Positions 1-6,316 of a stretch of DNA of 17,386 nt are shown here, piece by piece. Under the pieces are notes generated by a model that had not been told where the DNA came from, did not search any database, and was given only the letters and a program-made list of their open reading frames with translations. Positions within the stretch are counted from its first letter, which is position 1, and each line of letters starts with the position of its first letter. Source of the stretch: Candidatus Nanohalarchaeota archaeon. GTDB taxonomy: Archaea; EX4484-52. The translations under genes and the position numbers were made by a program. The stretch spans positions 1-17,386 of the forward strand of contig DAOVUW010000010.1 in NCBI GenBank assembly GCA_030632385.1, read 5' to 3'.

Positions 1-1
1 G

Positions 2-136
2 CAGGTTTGGAAAGAGACTAAGAAATGGCTGGCAATAACGCCTTGGGGCAATAAAGAAGAGTTTAAACTGAAATTAACTGAAGGGTTAAATAATCCTGAG
101 TTTAGGATTAAAATGTTCGATTATTATTTGCGTTGA
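2..136 (+). CDS. 3' end of an unidentified protein (partial)
   Basis: This is an open frame from the window edge to a TGA, giving the last 44 residues of a protein that begins outside the window. The tail is charged and ends in MFDYYLR. I recognise no domain. It lies about 100 bp upstream of the pilin-like gene on the same strand, and that gene has its own TATA box, so the two are probably separate transcripts. The frame could be accidental, but 44 stop-free codons ending just before a recognisable promoter suggest a real gene end. Confidence 0.45.
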   Translation, partial: QVWKETKKWLAITPWGNKEEFKLKLTEGLNNPEFRIKMFDYYLR

Positions 137-210
137 GTATAATTGGTTTTGCTTCTAATGTTTTTCCCTGATTATTTGATAGGTTATAATATGCAAGAAA
201 TTAACGAAAG

Positions 211-219
211 ATATAAAAG
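211..219 (+). promoter_or_regulatory. TATA box of the pilin-like gene
   Basis: ATATAAAAG is centred about 25 bp upstream of the ATG at 240 and preceded by a purine-rich BRE-like stretch (acgaaag). This spacing puts the transcription start at or next to the start codon, so a leaderless mRNA is likely. No Shine-Dalgarno sequence precedes the ATG, which agrees. Confidence 0.5.
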
Positions 220-239
220 GATTAATTAAATAGATATTT

Positions 240-893
240 ATGTTTTGCAACACAAGAAAAAAAAAGAAAGCGCAATCTGAAATTATTTCTTATCTTATTG
301 TAGCAGCGATAATTGTATTTACTACAGGTATTGCTTATATGTGGGGTGGTCCTTTAATAGAAAAAAGTTCAAGCAATTCGAAGATTAATATGGCAGAATC
401 GCAATTGAGCCAAATCAATAATGAAATATCCAGTGTTTTGCTCAATGGCGGTCAGAATAATATTATGCTTGATATTGATGGAGAATTAAAGATTGATGTA
501 GACAGCAACAGTTTTTATTATTCGTTTAGTGTCCCTTCCACTTCTATAACTTCTATGGATTGGATTACTTTGTCTGGTTCAAATATGTGGGGTGTAACAG
601 GAACTGACGAAGCGGATGGAGCAGGGAGATTAGGCAAGGAGGATGCCGGCGTTTTGCTCGTAAGATCTCATCAAGTAGGGGATGGATATTATATGGAGTT
701 TCGTTTAGCATACAGGGAATTGGACGATTTGACGACAACTGGCGGAAAAAAAGTAGAATTGGTATTGAAAGGAAATAATGTTGCTTCTGGAAAAACAACA
801 TTATTTATTAAAAGAGGAGATGCTTACATCTCCGGAACTGCCGTCTATGGTGGAGATTTGGTGATAGTGCCAATAGAATTGACATTGAGCTAA
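240..893 (+). CDS. Archaeal type IV pilin-like surface protein with class III signal peptide
   Basis: The 217-residue protein starts with a short basic leader (RKKKK, residues 6-10), then AQSE (11-14) and a hydrophobic helix (about 15-37). This is the layout of archaeal prepilins and archaellins: a prepilin peptidase of the FlaK/EppA type would cut between A11 and Q12, leaving mature QSE at the head of the helix. The rest (40-217) has alternating short beta-like stretches, is rich in Ser, Gly and Thr, and has no further membrane segment, as expected for a surface head domain. It could be a minor pilin, an archaellin-like subunit or another exported protein sorted by this machinery; no pilus assembly genes are nearby. 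It is transcribed alone and followed by a hairpin and T-run. Confidence 0.7.
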   Translation: MFCNTRKKKKAQSEIISYLIVAAIIVFTTGIAYMWGGPLIEKSSSNSKINMAESQLSQINNEISSVLLNGGQNNIMLDIDGELKIDVDSNSFYYSFSVPSTSITSMDWITLSGSNMWGVTGTDEADGAGRLGKEDAGVLLVRSHQVGDGYYMEFRLAYRELDDLTTTGGKKVELVLKGNNVASGKTTLFIKRGDAYISGTAVYGGDLVIVPIELTLS

Positions 894-909
894 ATGCTAT
901 TGTATCTAA

Positions 910-938
910 TTTTTTGCTTGAAATAAACATTGTTTCAA
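910..938 (+). terminator. Possible terminator after the pilin-like gene
   Basis: A run of six T (910-915) lies 17 bp past the stop at 893, and an inverted repeat follows it (TTGAAA at 918-923, TTTCAA at 933-938). Oligo-T runs are the main archaeal termination signal. The gene downstream is convergent, so termination is expected here. Confidence 0.35.
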
Positions 939-945
939 ATATATC

Positions 946-960
946 TTTACGATGGCATCG
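946..960. repeat. 15-bp dispersed element, copy 1
   Basis: TTTACGATGGCATCG is identical to the two copies at 2906-2920 and 2939-2953. The core CGATGgCATCG is a palindrome around one central base. This copy lies between two convergent gene ends and not at an evident promoter. Like copy 2, it is followed by an ACTTTT stretch two or three bases downstream. Confidence 0.6.
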
Positions 961-982
961 CTGACTTTTGAACATTGTTAGA

Positions 983-1627
983 TTATTGAATTTTTGCTAA
1001 ATCAAAATAAGTTATCAATTTTATATCATTTTTTAACAAAAAAGGATTTATCTTTTTGATGTTTTCAAAATCCAATTTGCGGTCTTTGTTTAAAACTGAT
1101 TTGGAATTAGGATCATAACTTCCCGGGTGAAATAGCACTTCATAAGATTCATTGTCGTTTAAATTGCAAATCCATTGTTGTAATTCTTCAAAAGATTTTT
1201 CGGTGCCTACAAAAACTTCATTTTTTGTCGTCAAGATTCCAGATGCATCATCATTGTGATTTCTGCATGGCAAATTATTTTGTTTGCAAAACTCATGAAC
1301 AAATGGAACGGATTCTTCAAAGTCCGTATATCTATGGATATCAATATGGCTTGGCTTAAATTTGAAAATAGAAATGAATTTATCAAACTGTTTTTTTGTT
1401 TCCAGTTCAAAAGAATTGTTTGAAAATTCTAAATGAAGCCCGATACTGATATTATGAGATTTTGCAAGTTCAATTAATTTTTCTATCTGGCTTTGCTGAT
1501 TTTGATTTATCTGATTTGCCATAACGGTTGTGGATGAAATCATGTTACTTTCTATCAGATTAAGAATTTTTTCATTAAAGATTTTACTGTATCCAAAATC
1601 ATCTGCATTAATTATCAGAAATTTCAT
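983..1627 (-). CDS. YdjC/ChbG-family carbohydrate deacetylase
   Basis: The 214-residue protein has the family landmarks in order: NADDFG near the N terminus (7-12), GLHLEF (63-68), SHIDIHRY (93-100) and LFHPGSYD (165-172). In the YdjC/ChbG family these supply the metal-binding Asp and His residues (here probably D10, H65 and H98) and the active site. The enzymes remove acetyl groups from N-acetylated sugars such as chitooligosaccharides. Family members are usually 230-260 residues, so this is a compact version, but it has all the motifs. It probably acts in the cytoplasm, as no signal peptide is visible. The substrate cannot be read from the sequence, and no sugar-metabolism genes adjoin it. 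The ATG at 1627 fits a TATA box about 29 bp upstream. Confidence 0.8.
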   Translation of the reverse strand: MKFLIINADDFGYSKIFNEKILNLIESNMISSTTVMANQINQNQQSQIEKLIELAKSHNISIGLHLEFSNNSFELETKKQFDKFISIFKFKPSHIDIHRYTDFEESVPFVHEFCKQNNLPCRNHNDDASGILTTKNEVFVGTEKSFEELQQWICNLNDNESYEVLFHPGSYDPNSKSVLNKDRKLDFENIKKINPFLLKNDIKLITYFDLAKIQ

Positions 1628-1652
1628 AATATAAAATAGATAAGGTAAATTA

Positions 1653-1660
1653 TTTATAAA
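1653..1660 (-). promoter_or_regulatory. TATA box of the deacetylase gene
   Basis: TTTATAAA (palindromic) lies 26-33 bp upstream of the minus-strand ATG at 1627, predicting a start of transcription within a few bases of that ATG. Confidence 0.45.
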
Positions 1661-1693
1661 TGTGTCTTGATAGCCTCGTGCTTTTAGATTATA

Positions 1694-2875
1694 TTAAGAA
1701 ACTATTTTATTATTCTTTCCTAAATCTTCCTTAACAAACTCATCAAAATCCATTGTTCTTATATTATAATCAGAGGATAGTTTTTCAATTAATTCTTCCT
1801 GCTTCTCATTTCTCTCATCAGTATATTTGCATTCAATTATATTTTTACCAAAAACAAAATCGAGTTCTATTGTATTTGCCATATAATAAGAAGGGTTTTC
1901 ATTTTTTATTCTCAAAAACACAACATTTTCAAACAAGCTTCCTATATCTTTGAATCCGGTCAATATGTTTCTTAGACCAGTATCGCAGAAATATATTTTT
2001 TTTGGAGCGGTTATTTTTTCATTTGGGCTCCCGTGTTTTGAGATAATATGGATAAGATAAGTTTCTTCAAAATAAGATATGTATCTTCTTACGCTGTCAA
2101 CAGATATTTTAAGTACATTGGAGAGTTTATTGTATGTCAATCTTTTCCCGACTCTTTCTGAAAGAAGTTTTAGCAAATCAAACACAACTCCTCTGTCTTT
2201 TATATTGTGATATGCAATGATGTCTTTGTAGACAATATTTTCAACAAGTTCTTTGAGGCAGTCAATGTCTTTGGTCAGCACATACTCTGGCATGCCACCC
2301 ATTTTGAGATATTCGTCAAAATGGTTTTTCAAAAGCGCATAATCATATTGTTTTGGTTTTATGTTTCTGAACTCTAAAAATTCCTTAAAATCCAGAGGCA
2401 TGACTTCAATTGTTTTTGTCCTTCCTGTAAGAAATGCTTTTTTGTCTTTTAGAACAGATGCCGAAGAGGAAGAGACAATTATTTTAAGATTTGTCATGTC
2501 ATAGAGATTTTTCAATTCCTGCTGGACTGTGTCTTTGTAAGTGATTTCATCAAGGAAAATATATGCTTTTTGCTCAATTGGAATCTTATTGATTTGCCGG
2601 TATTTGTCTATTATTTCTTTTATCCTGTGATTGTTGAGTTCAAAATTATCGAGAGATACATAAAATATATTTTTCTTATTTGTTTCTTTAAGAAGTTCAA
2701 TAATTGTCTGTTTAATGAGTGTGGTTTTCCCGACCCGCCTTAATCCTGTTAGGACAATAATATTTTTGCTCTTCATGTTTTCCATGATTTTGTCAAGATA
2801 CTTATGCCTCTTTATTGTCTTAGAATTGTAGTCTTCAAACCACCACGGATTGTATTCACTCAATACTTTTTCCAT
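1694..2875 (-). CDS. AAA+ ATPase with DUF4143 C-terminal domain
   Basis: The 393-residue protein belongs to the large prokaryotic AAA_14/DUF4143 ATPase group. The N-terminal half has a Walker A (GLRRVGKT, 44-51), a Walker B (AYIFLDE, 104-110) and a sensor-like strand (IIVSSSSASVL, 132-142). GGMPEYV (193-199) is the usual link to DUF4143, followed by a winged-helix-like stretch (about 245-270). The C terminus has D339 and an E348-x-K350 motif, the layout of a PD-(D/E)XK nuclease fold. Cellular roles of this group are mostly unproven; members are common in mobile and conflict-related regions. Its length is normal. It is divergent from the toxin-antitoxin pair and shares its upstream region, with two palindromic elements between the promoters. 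The basic RRVGK of Walker A is typical of this group. Confidence 0.85.
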   Translation of the reverse strand: MEKVLSEYNPWWFEDYNSKTIKRHKYLDKIMENMKSKNIIVLTGLRRVGKTTLIKQTIIELLKETNKKNIFYVSLDNFELNNHRIKEIIDKYRQINKIPIEQKAYIFLDEITYKDTVQQELKNLYDMTNLKIIVSSSSASVLKDKKAFLTGRTKTIEVMPLDFKEFLEFRNIKPKQYDYALLKNHFDEYLKMGGMPEYVLTKDIDCLKELVENIVYKDIIAYHNIKDRGVVFDLLKLLSERVGKRLTYNKLSNVLKISVDSVRRYISYFEETYLIHIISKHGSPNEKITAPKKIYFCDTGLRNILTGFKDIGSLFENVVFLRIKNENPSYYMANTIELDFVFGKNIIECKYTDERNEKQEELIEKLSSDYNIRTMDFDEFVKEDLGKNNKIVS

Positions 2876-2892
2876 GAGATATAATTGTATTT

Positions 2893-2902
2893 TATATTTA
2901 AA
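2893..2902 (-). promoter_or_regulatory. TATA box of the DUF4143 ATPase gene
   Basis: On the minus strand TTTAAATATA sits about 22 bp upstream of the ATG at 2875, which predicts a leaderless or nearly leaderless mRNA. Palindromic copy 2 (2906-2920) begins only three bases upstream, where TFB would bind, so a protein on that site should block the promoter. Confidence 0.4.
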
Positions 2903-2905
2903 TAG

Positions 2906-2920
2906 TTTACGATGGCATCG
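2906..2920. promoter_or_regulatory. 15-bp operator-like element, copy 2
   Basis: TTTACGATGGCATCG, identical to copies 1 and 3. It abuts the TATA box of the ATPase gene. It lies 33 bp (about three helical turns) from copy 3, which would put two bound proteins on the same face of the DNA. Confidence 0.5.
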
Positions 2921-2938
2921 ACAACTTTTTGGTGTTTG

Positions 2939-2956
2939 TTTACGATGGCATCGTAA
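2939..2956. promoter_or_regulatory. 15-bp operator-like element, copy 3, full palindrome
   Basis: This copy extends into TTACGATGGCATCGTAA (2940-2956), a perfect inverted repeat with 8-bp arms around one central base. It lies about 33 bp upstream of the antitoxin TATA box. MazE/AbrB-type antitoxins commonly bind palindromes in their own promoter, so the neighbouring antitoxin is the leading candidate for the binding protein; this is inferred. Confidence 0.5.
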
Positions 2957-2988
2957 GCTATTCTTTTATATTTTGAGAAATGCAAAGA

Positions 2989-2997
2989 TTTATATAA
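2989..2997 (+). promoter_or_regulatory. TATA box of the toxin-antitoxin operon
   Basis: TTTATATAA, preceded by the BRE-like gcaaaga, is centred 33 bp upstream of the ATG at 3026. It is a strong archaeal TATA match and implies a leader of only a few bases. Confidence 0.55.
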
Positions 2998-3025
2998 TTC
3001 TTACTTGTATTACATATAAGATATT

Positions 3026-3325
3026 ATGTTATCCCAAGAAACAAGAAAAACACATAAAACCTTAATTGAGATAAAAACAGCAACTATCACAAAAAAAGGT
3101 CAGATTGCGATTCCAATAGATATAAGGAAAGCAAGTGGTTTTAAGAAAGGTTCAAAAATCACTGTTCTGTCTTATGATGACCACATTGAATTAAGACCCA
3201 TGAAGCAGATAGAGTCTTCTTTGGAAAATTTAGATGAAAAATACAATTTGCTTTTGGCAAGTGAGAGAGTTTTAGCAAAGGATTGGAATACTAAAGAAGA
3301 GGACGAAGCATGGAAAGATTTGTAA
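3026..3325 (+). CDS. AbrB/MazE-type antitoxin
   Basis: The 99-residue protein carries a swapped-hairpin AbrB/SpoVT DNA-binding domain at about 19-57: ATITKKGQIAIPIDIRK, then a Gly-Lys turn (FKKGSKI) and a strand ending IELRP. The C-terminal part (60-99) is acidic and helical, as expected of the segment that wraps and neutralises a MazF toxin. It overlaps the toxin gene by 16 bp, the usual antitoxin-first arrangement. The dimer should bind DNA and repress its own operon; palindromic copies 2 and 3 just upstream are plausible sites. The first 15 residues precede the domain and could be an over-long start, but the TATA spacing favours the ATG at 3026. Confidence 0.85.
   Translation: MLSQETRKTHKTLIEIKTATITKKGQIAIPIDIRKASGFKKGSKITVLSYDDHIELRPMKQIESSLENLDEKYNLLLASERVLAKDWNTKEEDEAWKDL
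3299..3303 (+). promoter_or_regulatory. Ribosome binding site of the toxin gene
   Basis: GAGGA lies six bases before the toxin ATG at 3310, inside the end of the antitoxin gene. Internal genes here use Shine-Dalgarno sites, whereas first genes of transcripts appear leaderless. Confidence 0.5.
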
Positions 3326-3642
3326 AAGGAGATGTTGTTGTTTTGCCTTTTCCTTTTTCAGATTTGAGTAATTACAAAAAAAGACCTGCTTTGGTTATTG
3401 CTCAATTAGAAGGAGATGACATAATTTTGTGCCAGATAACCAGCAAATTTAGGAAAGATAAGTATTCTGTTATTCTTGAAAATTCTAATTTAAAAGAAGG
3501 AAATCTAAATTTAACGAGCAGGATAAGACCAAATAAGATATTTACGGCAGATAAATCTATGATATTGTATAAAATTGGATCTTTGACTGATGAAAAAATT
3601 AACGAAGTGATTAATTCTGTTGTATGTATTTTGAAAAGCTGA
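3310..3642 (+). CDS. MazF/PemK-type endoribonuclease toxin
   Basis: The 110-residue protein has MazF/PemK motifs: KGDVVVLPFPFSD near the N terminus (6-18), KKRPALVI (23-30), the strand with CQITSK (41-46), and SRIRPNKIFTADKSMI (70-85). In the family these form the SH3-like barrel, with the RNA-cleavage site made from the first strands and the R-P segment. Length is standard. It should cleave mRNA at short motifs when the labile antitoxin is lost. Start and spacing (16-bp overlap, good RBS) indicate translational coupling to the antitoxin. The pair directly precedes the five-gene accessory operon, which has its own promoter. Confidence 0.9.
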   Translation: MERFVKGDVVVLPFPFSDLSNYKKRPALVIAQLEGDDIILCQITSKFRKDKYSVILENSNLKEGNLNLTSRIRPNKIFTADKSMILYKIGSLTDEKINEVINSVVCILKS

Positions 3643-3672
3643 TTATAAAGTATATCCTAAACTATACAAATA

Positions 3673-3680
3673 TTTATATA
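3673..3680 (+). promoter_or_regulatory. TATA box of the accessory operon
   Basis: TTTATATA is centred about 24 bp upstream of the ATG at 3701, a strong archaeal TATA box. It predicts transcription starting around 3700, separating this operon from the toxin-antitoxin pair. Confidence 0.55.
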
Positions 3681-3681
3681 G

Positions 3682-3699
3682 TTGTAACCATAATTACAA
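3682..3699. promoter_or_regulatory. Operator-like inverted repeat at the operon's start
   Basis: TTGTAACCATAATTACAA has perfect 6-bp arms (TTGTAA/TTACAA) around six bases. It begins right after the TATA box and ends one base before the ATG, so it covers the predicted transcription start. A repressor bound here would block initiation. Confidence 0.45.
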
Positions 3700-3700
3700 T

Positions 3701-4987
3701 ATGGAATTACAAAACACAAATACAGATAAACTTTCAGGTGATAAAATGGAGGAAAAAATGACCATAAAGCAGGAATATGATAAAAAAGAAAAAGAAACAG
3801 CAGACTTTATTGCGGTCTTAACAGACAAGGCAGTTTATTTTGATGAAGAAAAAGACAAGTATGTTCTTGCTTCAAAAAAGCAAATCAATGAATTAGTAAA
3901 AGAGGCATATAAAAATCAGGATTTTATTAGAGCAAATGAATTGTTGGAAAGTGCAAAAAATACATTGGGTAAAGACATAAAAAAAGAATTAAGAGAAATT
4001 GCCTCAAAATCCATGAGATTAAGTGCAAAGCATTATTTTATGCTTGTGGGACAGGCATATCAAAAAGATATGTCTTTGGCGGATGTTGTAAGATATAAAA
4101 TTTGTGATTATCTGAAAGAAAATTTAAAAGAATTGGAGATAAACAAAGAAAAAAAAGAACTGCTTAAGCAATCATTAGAGTTGTGGGAATATAAGAAGAG
4201 CATTAAGCCGAAAGAATTTTATACCGAAGAATTTAGTTTATTTGTTGATAAAAAATATGAAAAGGCATATCCTATTTATACAAAACATTTTTTTATAGAA
4301 GAGTTGAAAAAAGATGATCTTTCTAAAGAGCAAATTGATTTGATTATAAGATATTATGACGATACATGGATTAATGAAGAAGGATTATTATCTATAGAAA
4401 AAAATGGTAAAAATCAAACAGAACTAAATTTAGGTATGGAAATATATTCTCAAGAGTGGTTAAAAGATGTAGATATATTGAAAAATGAATTTAGTAAAAA
4501 GTATGATGAAATCGTATTTGATAAATTAGTAAAAAAATACAATATCGATACAACCAAGGAAGGAATGGGTTTTGAACTATTTAAACAAATTATAGAATTC
4601 AATATAACTTTTTATCCCATAGTAAAAATAAATGGTTTTGAATTTGAAAATGACAGAGAGTACACTTATTTGAATGATAAAAATCAAAAATTGTTAAAAA
4701 AATATGTTTTTGACAAAATTTGTAATATAAAAGAAAAATATATTGAATCAATAAAAAAAGATATTGAAAAATCAATGAATAAAAATAATTTTGAAGAGGC
4801 TCAGGAATTAAGCAATAAATTGGCATATTATGATAGTTGTAAAGTAATAACTGATAAAATGCTGGGGATATTATCAAATTATATCTCTGCTTCAAAAGTA
4901 ATTACATTTACAATTCCAAAATCTTTATTACTTTGGTTTAATGCTTCTGGTGGAGATAAAAAATTATCTGAACTCATTGAGAAATAA
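3701..4987 (+). CDS. Uncharacterised helical protein, first gene of the accessory operon
   Basis: I do not recognise this 428-residue protein. It is rich in Lys and Glu, predicted mostly helical, and has no signal peptide, membrane segment or nucleotide-binding motif. Repeated patterns such as AYKNQDFIRANELLESAK (about 68-85) and NNFEEAQELSNKLAYYD (about 372-388) resemble helical-hairpin repeats, hinting at a scaffold. The start is uncertain: the ATG at 3701 fits a leaderless mRNA, while in-frame ATGs at 3746 and 3758 are preceded by AGGTGAT and GGAGG, a strong Shine-Dalgarno site five bases from 3758. Two bases separate its end from the NYN gene, so the two are co-transcribed. By position it could be the sensor or assembly platform for the nucleases downstream; that is inference. 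Confidence 0.8.
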   Translation: MELQNTNTDKLSGDKMEEKMTIKQEYDKKEKETADFIAVLTDKAVYFDEEKDKYVLASKKQINELVKEAYKNQDFIRANELLESAKNTLGKDIKKELREIASKSMRLSAKHYFMLVGQAYQKDMSLADVVRYKICDYLKENLKELEINKEKKELLKQSLELWEYKKSIKPKEFYTEEFSLFVDKKYEKAYPIYTKHFFIEELKKDDLSKEQIDLIIRYYDDTWINEEGLLSIEKNGKNQTELNLGMEIYSQEWLKDVDILKNEFSKKYDEIVFDKLVKKYNIDTTKEGMGFELFKQIIEFNITFYPIVKINGFEFENDREYTYLNDKNQKLLKKYVFDKICNIKEKYIESIKKDIEKSMNKNNFEEAQELSNKLAYYDSCKVITDKMLGILSNYISASKVITFTIPKSLLLWFNASGGDKKLSELIEK

Positions 4988-4989
4988 AT

Positions 4990-5475
4990 ATGGAAAATAA
5001 AAAAAAGAAAGTGGCTTTATTTATAGACCATGACAACATAAGAATAGGTCTAAAAAAACAAAATATTTTTTATGATTTGAATAAATTAATTGAAAGAATA
5101 AACGAGGATGGTGTTGTTGTAGCTGGAAAAAGTTATATTACATTGAAAGAAAATGAAGATATGAGCAGAAAAGAAAATTTCTTTTATGAGCATTTTAAAA
5201 GAGGAATAGAGCCGGTTTTTACTCCGCTATATAATGAAAAAAGCTTGGGCGACCCTATGCTCATTTGTGATTGCATGGAAATATTGCATGAAAAGCTGGA
5301 AATAGATATGTTTGTCATTGTATCGGGAGATAAAGACACGATTCCATTGATTAGGCAAATTGCAAAAAAAGGCAAGGAACTTTTAGTAATTGGAGTTAAT
5401 GACACTTCTGCTAAAGCTTTGATTAATGAGGTAAATCGCTTGGGATTTAAATACGAGGATTATGAGTCAATTTAA
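4990..5475 (+). CDS. NYN-domain (PIN-like, LabA/DUF88) ribonuclease
   Basis: The 161-residue protein is a single NYN domain. Motifs are FIDHDNI (11-17), GDPMLICDCMEIL (87-99) and VIVSGDKDTIPLI (109-121), followed by GKELLVIGV. The acidic residues D13, D15, D88, D94, D114 and D116 fit the metal-binding cluster of the family, so it is probably an active Mg2+-dependent nuclease acting on RNA. NYN proteins occur in RNA processing and in defence and toxin modules. It starts two bases after the preceding gene and overlaps the next by 14 bp, so it is mid-operon. Its partners are uncharacterised, and the substrate is unknown. Confidence 0.85.
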   Translation: MENKKKKVALFIDHDNIRIGLKKQNIFYDLNKLIERINEDGVVVAGKSYITLKENEDMSRKENFFYEHFKRGIEPVFTPLYNEKSLGDPMLICDCMEILHEKLEIDMFVIVSGDKDTIPLIRQIAKKGKELLVIGVNDTSAKALINEVNRLGFKYEDYESI

Positions 5476-5737
5476 CAATATGAAAAATAAGAATAATGAA
5501 GCAATAATGGATGAAATTATTGAAATAAATGCAAAAAATAAGACAGACCAAATGAATTACAGAAAAGTGTTTGCCACATATATTGTTTCAAAAGATTCAG
5601 AAGTGATGAGTTTGATAAAAACAATTACACGAGGCTGGAAGCAGCAAAAAAAATTGCTGAAAGAACTTGACAATTATCCTATTGAAGAATGTTTAATTGA
5701 GAAAGAAGAAAAAAGATATGAAAATATGTATTTTTAG
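5462..5737 (+). CDS. Uncharacterised small protein of the accessory operon
   Basis: This 91-residue, Lys/Glu/Asn-rich protein has no motif I recognise. It overlaps the end of the NYN gene by 14 bp in another frame, with a GAGG three bases before the ATG, which suggests translational coupling. In-frame ATGs at residues 7 and 16 are alternative starts. Residues 31-70 contain a more conserved-looking stretch (NYRKVFATYIVSKDSEVM, then TRGWKQQKKLL) with aromatic and basic residues. A small partner subunit or inhibitor of the nuclease is possible, but nothing in the sequence proves it. Confidence 0.65.
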   Translation: MSQFNNMKNKNNEAIMDEIIEINAKNKTDQMNYRKVFATYIVSKDSEVMSLIKTITRGWKQQKKLLKELDNYPIEECLIEKEEKRYENMYF

Positions 5738-5749
5738 AGTGGGCAAAAT

Positions 5750-6316
5750 ATGGTATATCAAATAATTGAAGAGGTAGGGGAAATAAAAAAAGCAAAAAAA
5801 ATACTTGACGAAAAAATAGAAGAAACGTTTAATGATATGGTAAAACTAAGTTTTGGAAACAAAACAGATGAAGAATTATTTAAAGAAAAACATTATACCA
5901 AACAAATAAGATATTTTGGAGAATTAAGATTATTTATAAAAAAAGAACTATGGAATAACAACAGATATCTTTATTCGTTAAATTTAAATCCGCCTAAAAA
6001 TAAAATATACTCATCTGATGCCGAAATAAACATTCCTTTAAAATGCAAGCATATAATTCAAGGTCGTTTTGCTAAAAAGGAAAATGAAATTTTTTGGTGC
6101 CATAGAGGTTCATTTAATATCAAAGATAAAATAACAAATAAAATTGACTTTTTTGAAAACAAAAACAAAAAAATGGTTCAATCCGCAATAGAAAAAAATC
6201 AACAGAATAAGATAATAATAGTAACATCTTTAGAATCTGAAACATTTACAGAAGATTTAGCTAAATTTGTAAAATTGGTTTTAGAACTGAAAGAAAAATA
6301 TGAGGTAAAAATATGA
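5750..6316 (+). CDS. Uncharacterised 188-residue protein of the accessory operon
   Basis: No family is recognised. The N-terminal third (1-70) is helical and charged. The middle has beta-like strands with a Cys/His/Trp cluster (IPLKCKHI at about 95-102, IFWCHRGSF at about 114-122). The end has a hydrophobic strand (KIIIVTSL, 153-160) followed by a helix. It follows the previous gene by 12 bp and overlaps the next by 4 bp (ATGA), so it is firmly embedded in the operon. The C/H residues could bind a metal, but the spacing matches no zinc finger I know. Confidence 0.7.
   Translation: MVYQIIEEVGEIKKAKKILDEKIEETFNDMVKLSFGNKTDEELFKEKHYTKQIRYFGELRLFIKKELWNNNRYLYSLNLNPPKNKIYSSDAEINIPLKCKHIIQGRFAKKENEIFWCHRGSFNIKDKITNKIDFFENKNKKMVQSAIEKNQQNKIIIVTSLESETFTEDLAKFVKLVLELKEKYEVKI
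6302..6306 (+). promoter_or_regulatory. Ribosome binding site of the HSDR_N nuclease gene
   Basis: GAGGT lies six bases before the ATG at 6313, inside the 3' end of the preceding gene. It supports this start and translation coupled through the ATGA overlap. Confidence 0.5.

Noticed and set aside
191..229. 12-codon open frame upstream of the pilin-like gene
   Set aside because: It overlaps the TATA box of that gene and would lie upstream of its transcription start, so it is unlikely to be a leader peptide.
2850..3065. 71-codon plus-strand frame across the divergent promoter region
   Set aside because: It runs through two promoters and both palindromic elements and overlaps the ATPase and antitoxin genes; composition is not protein-like.
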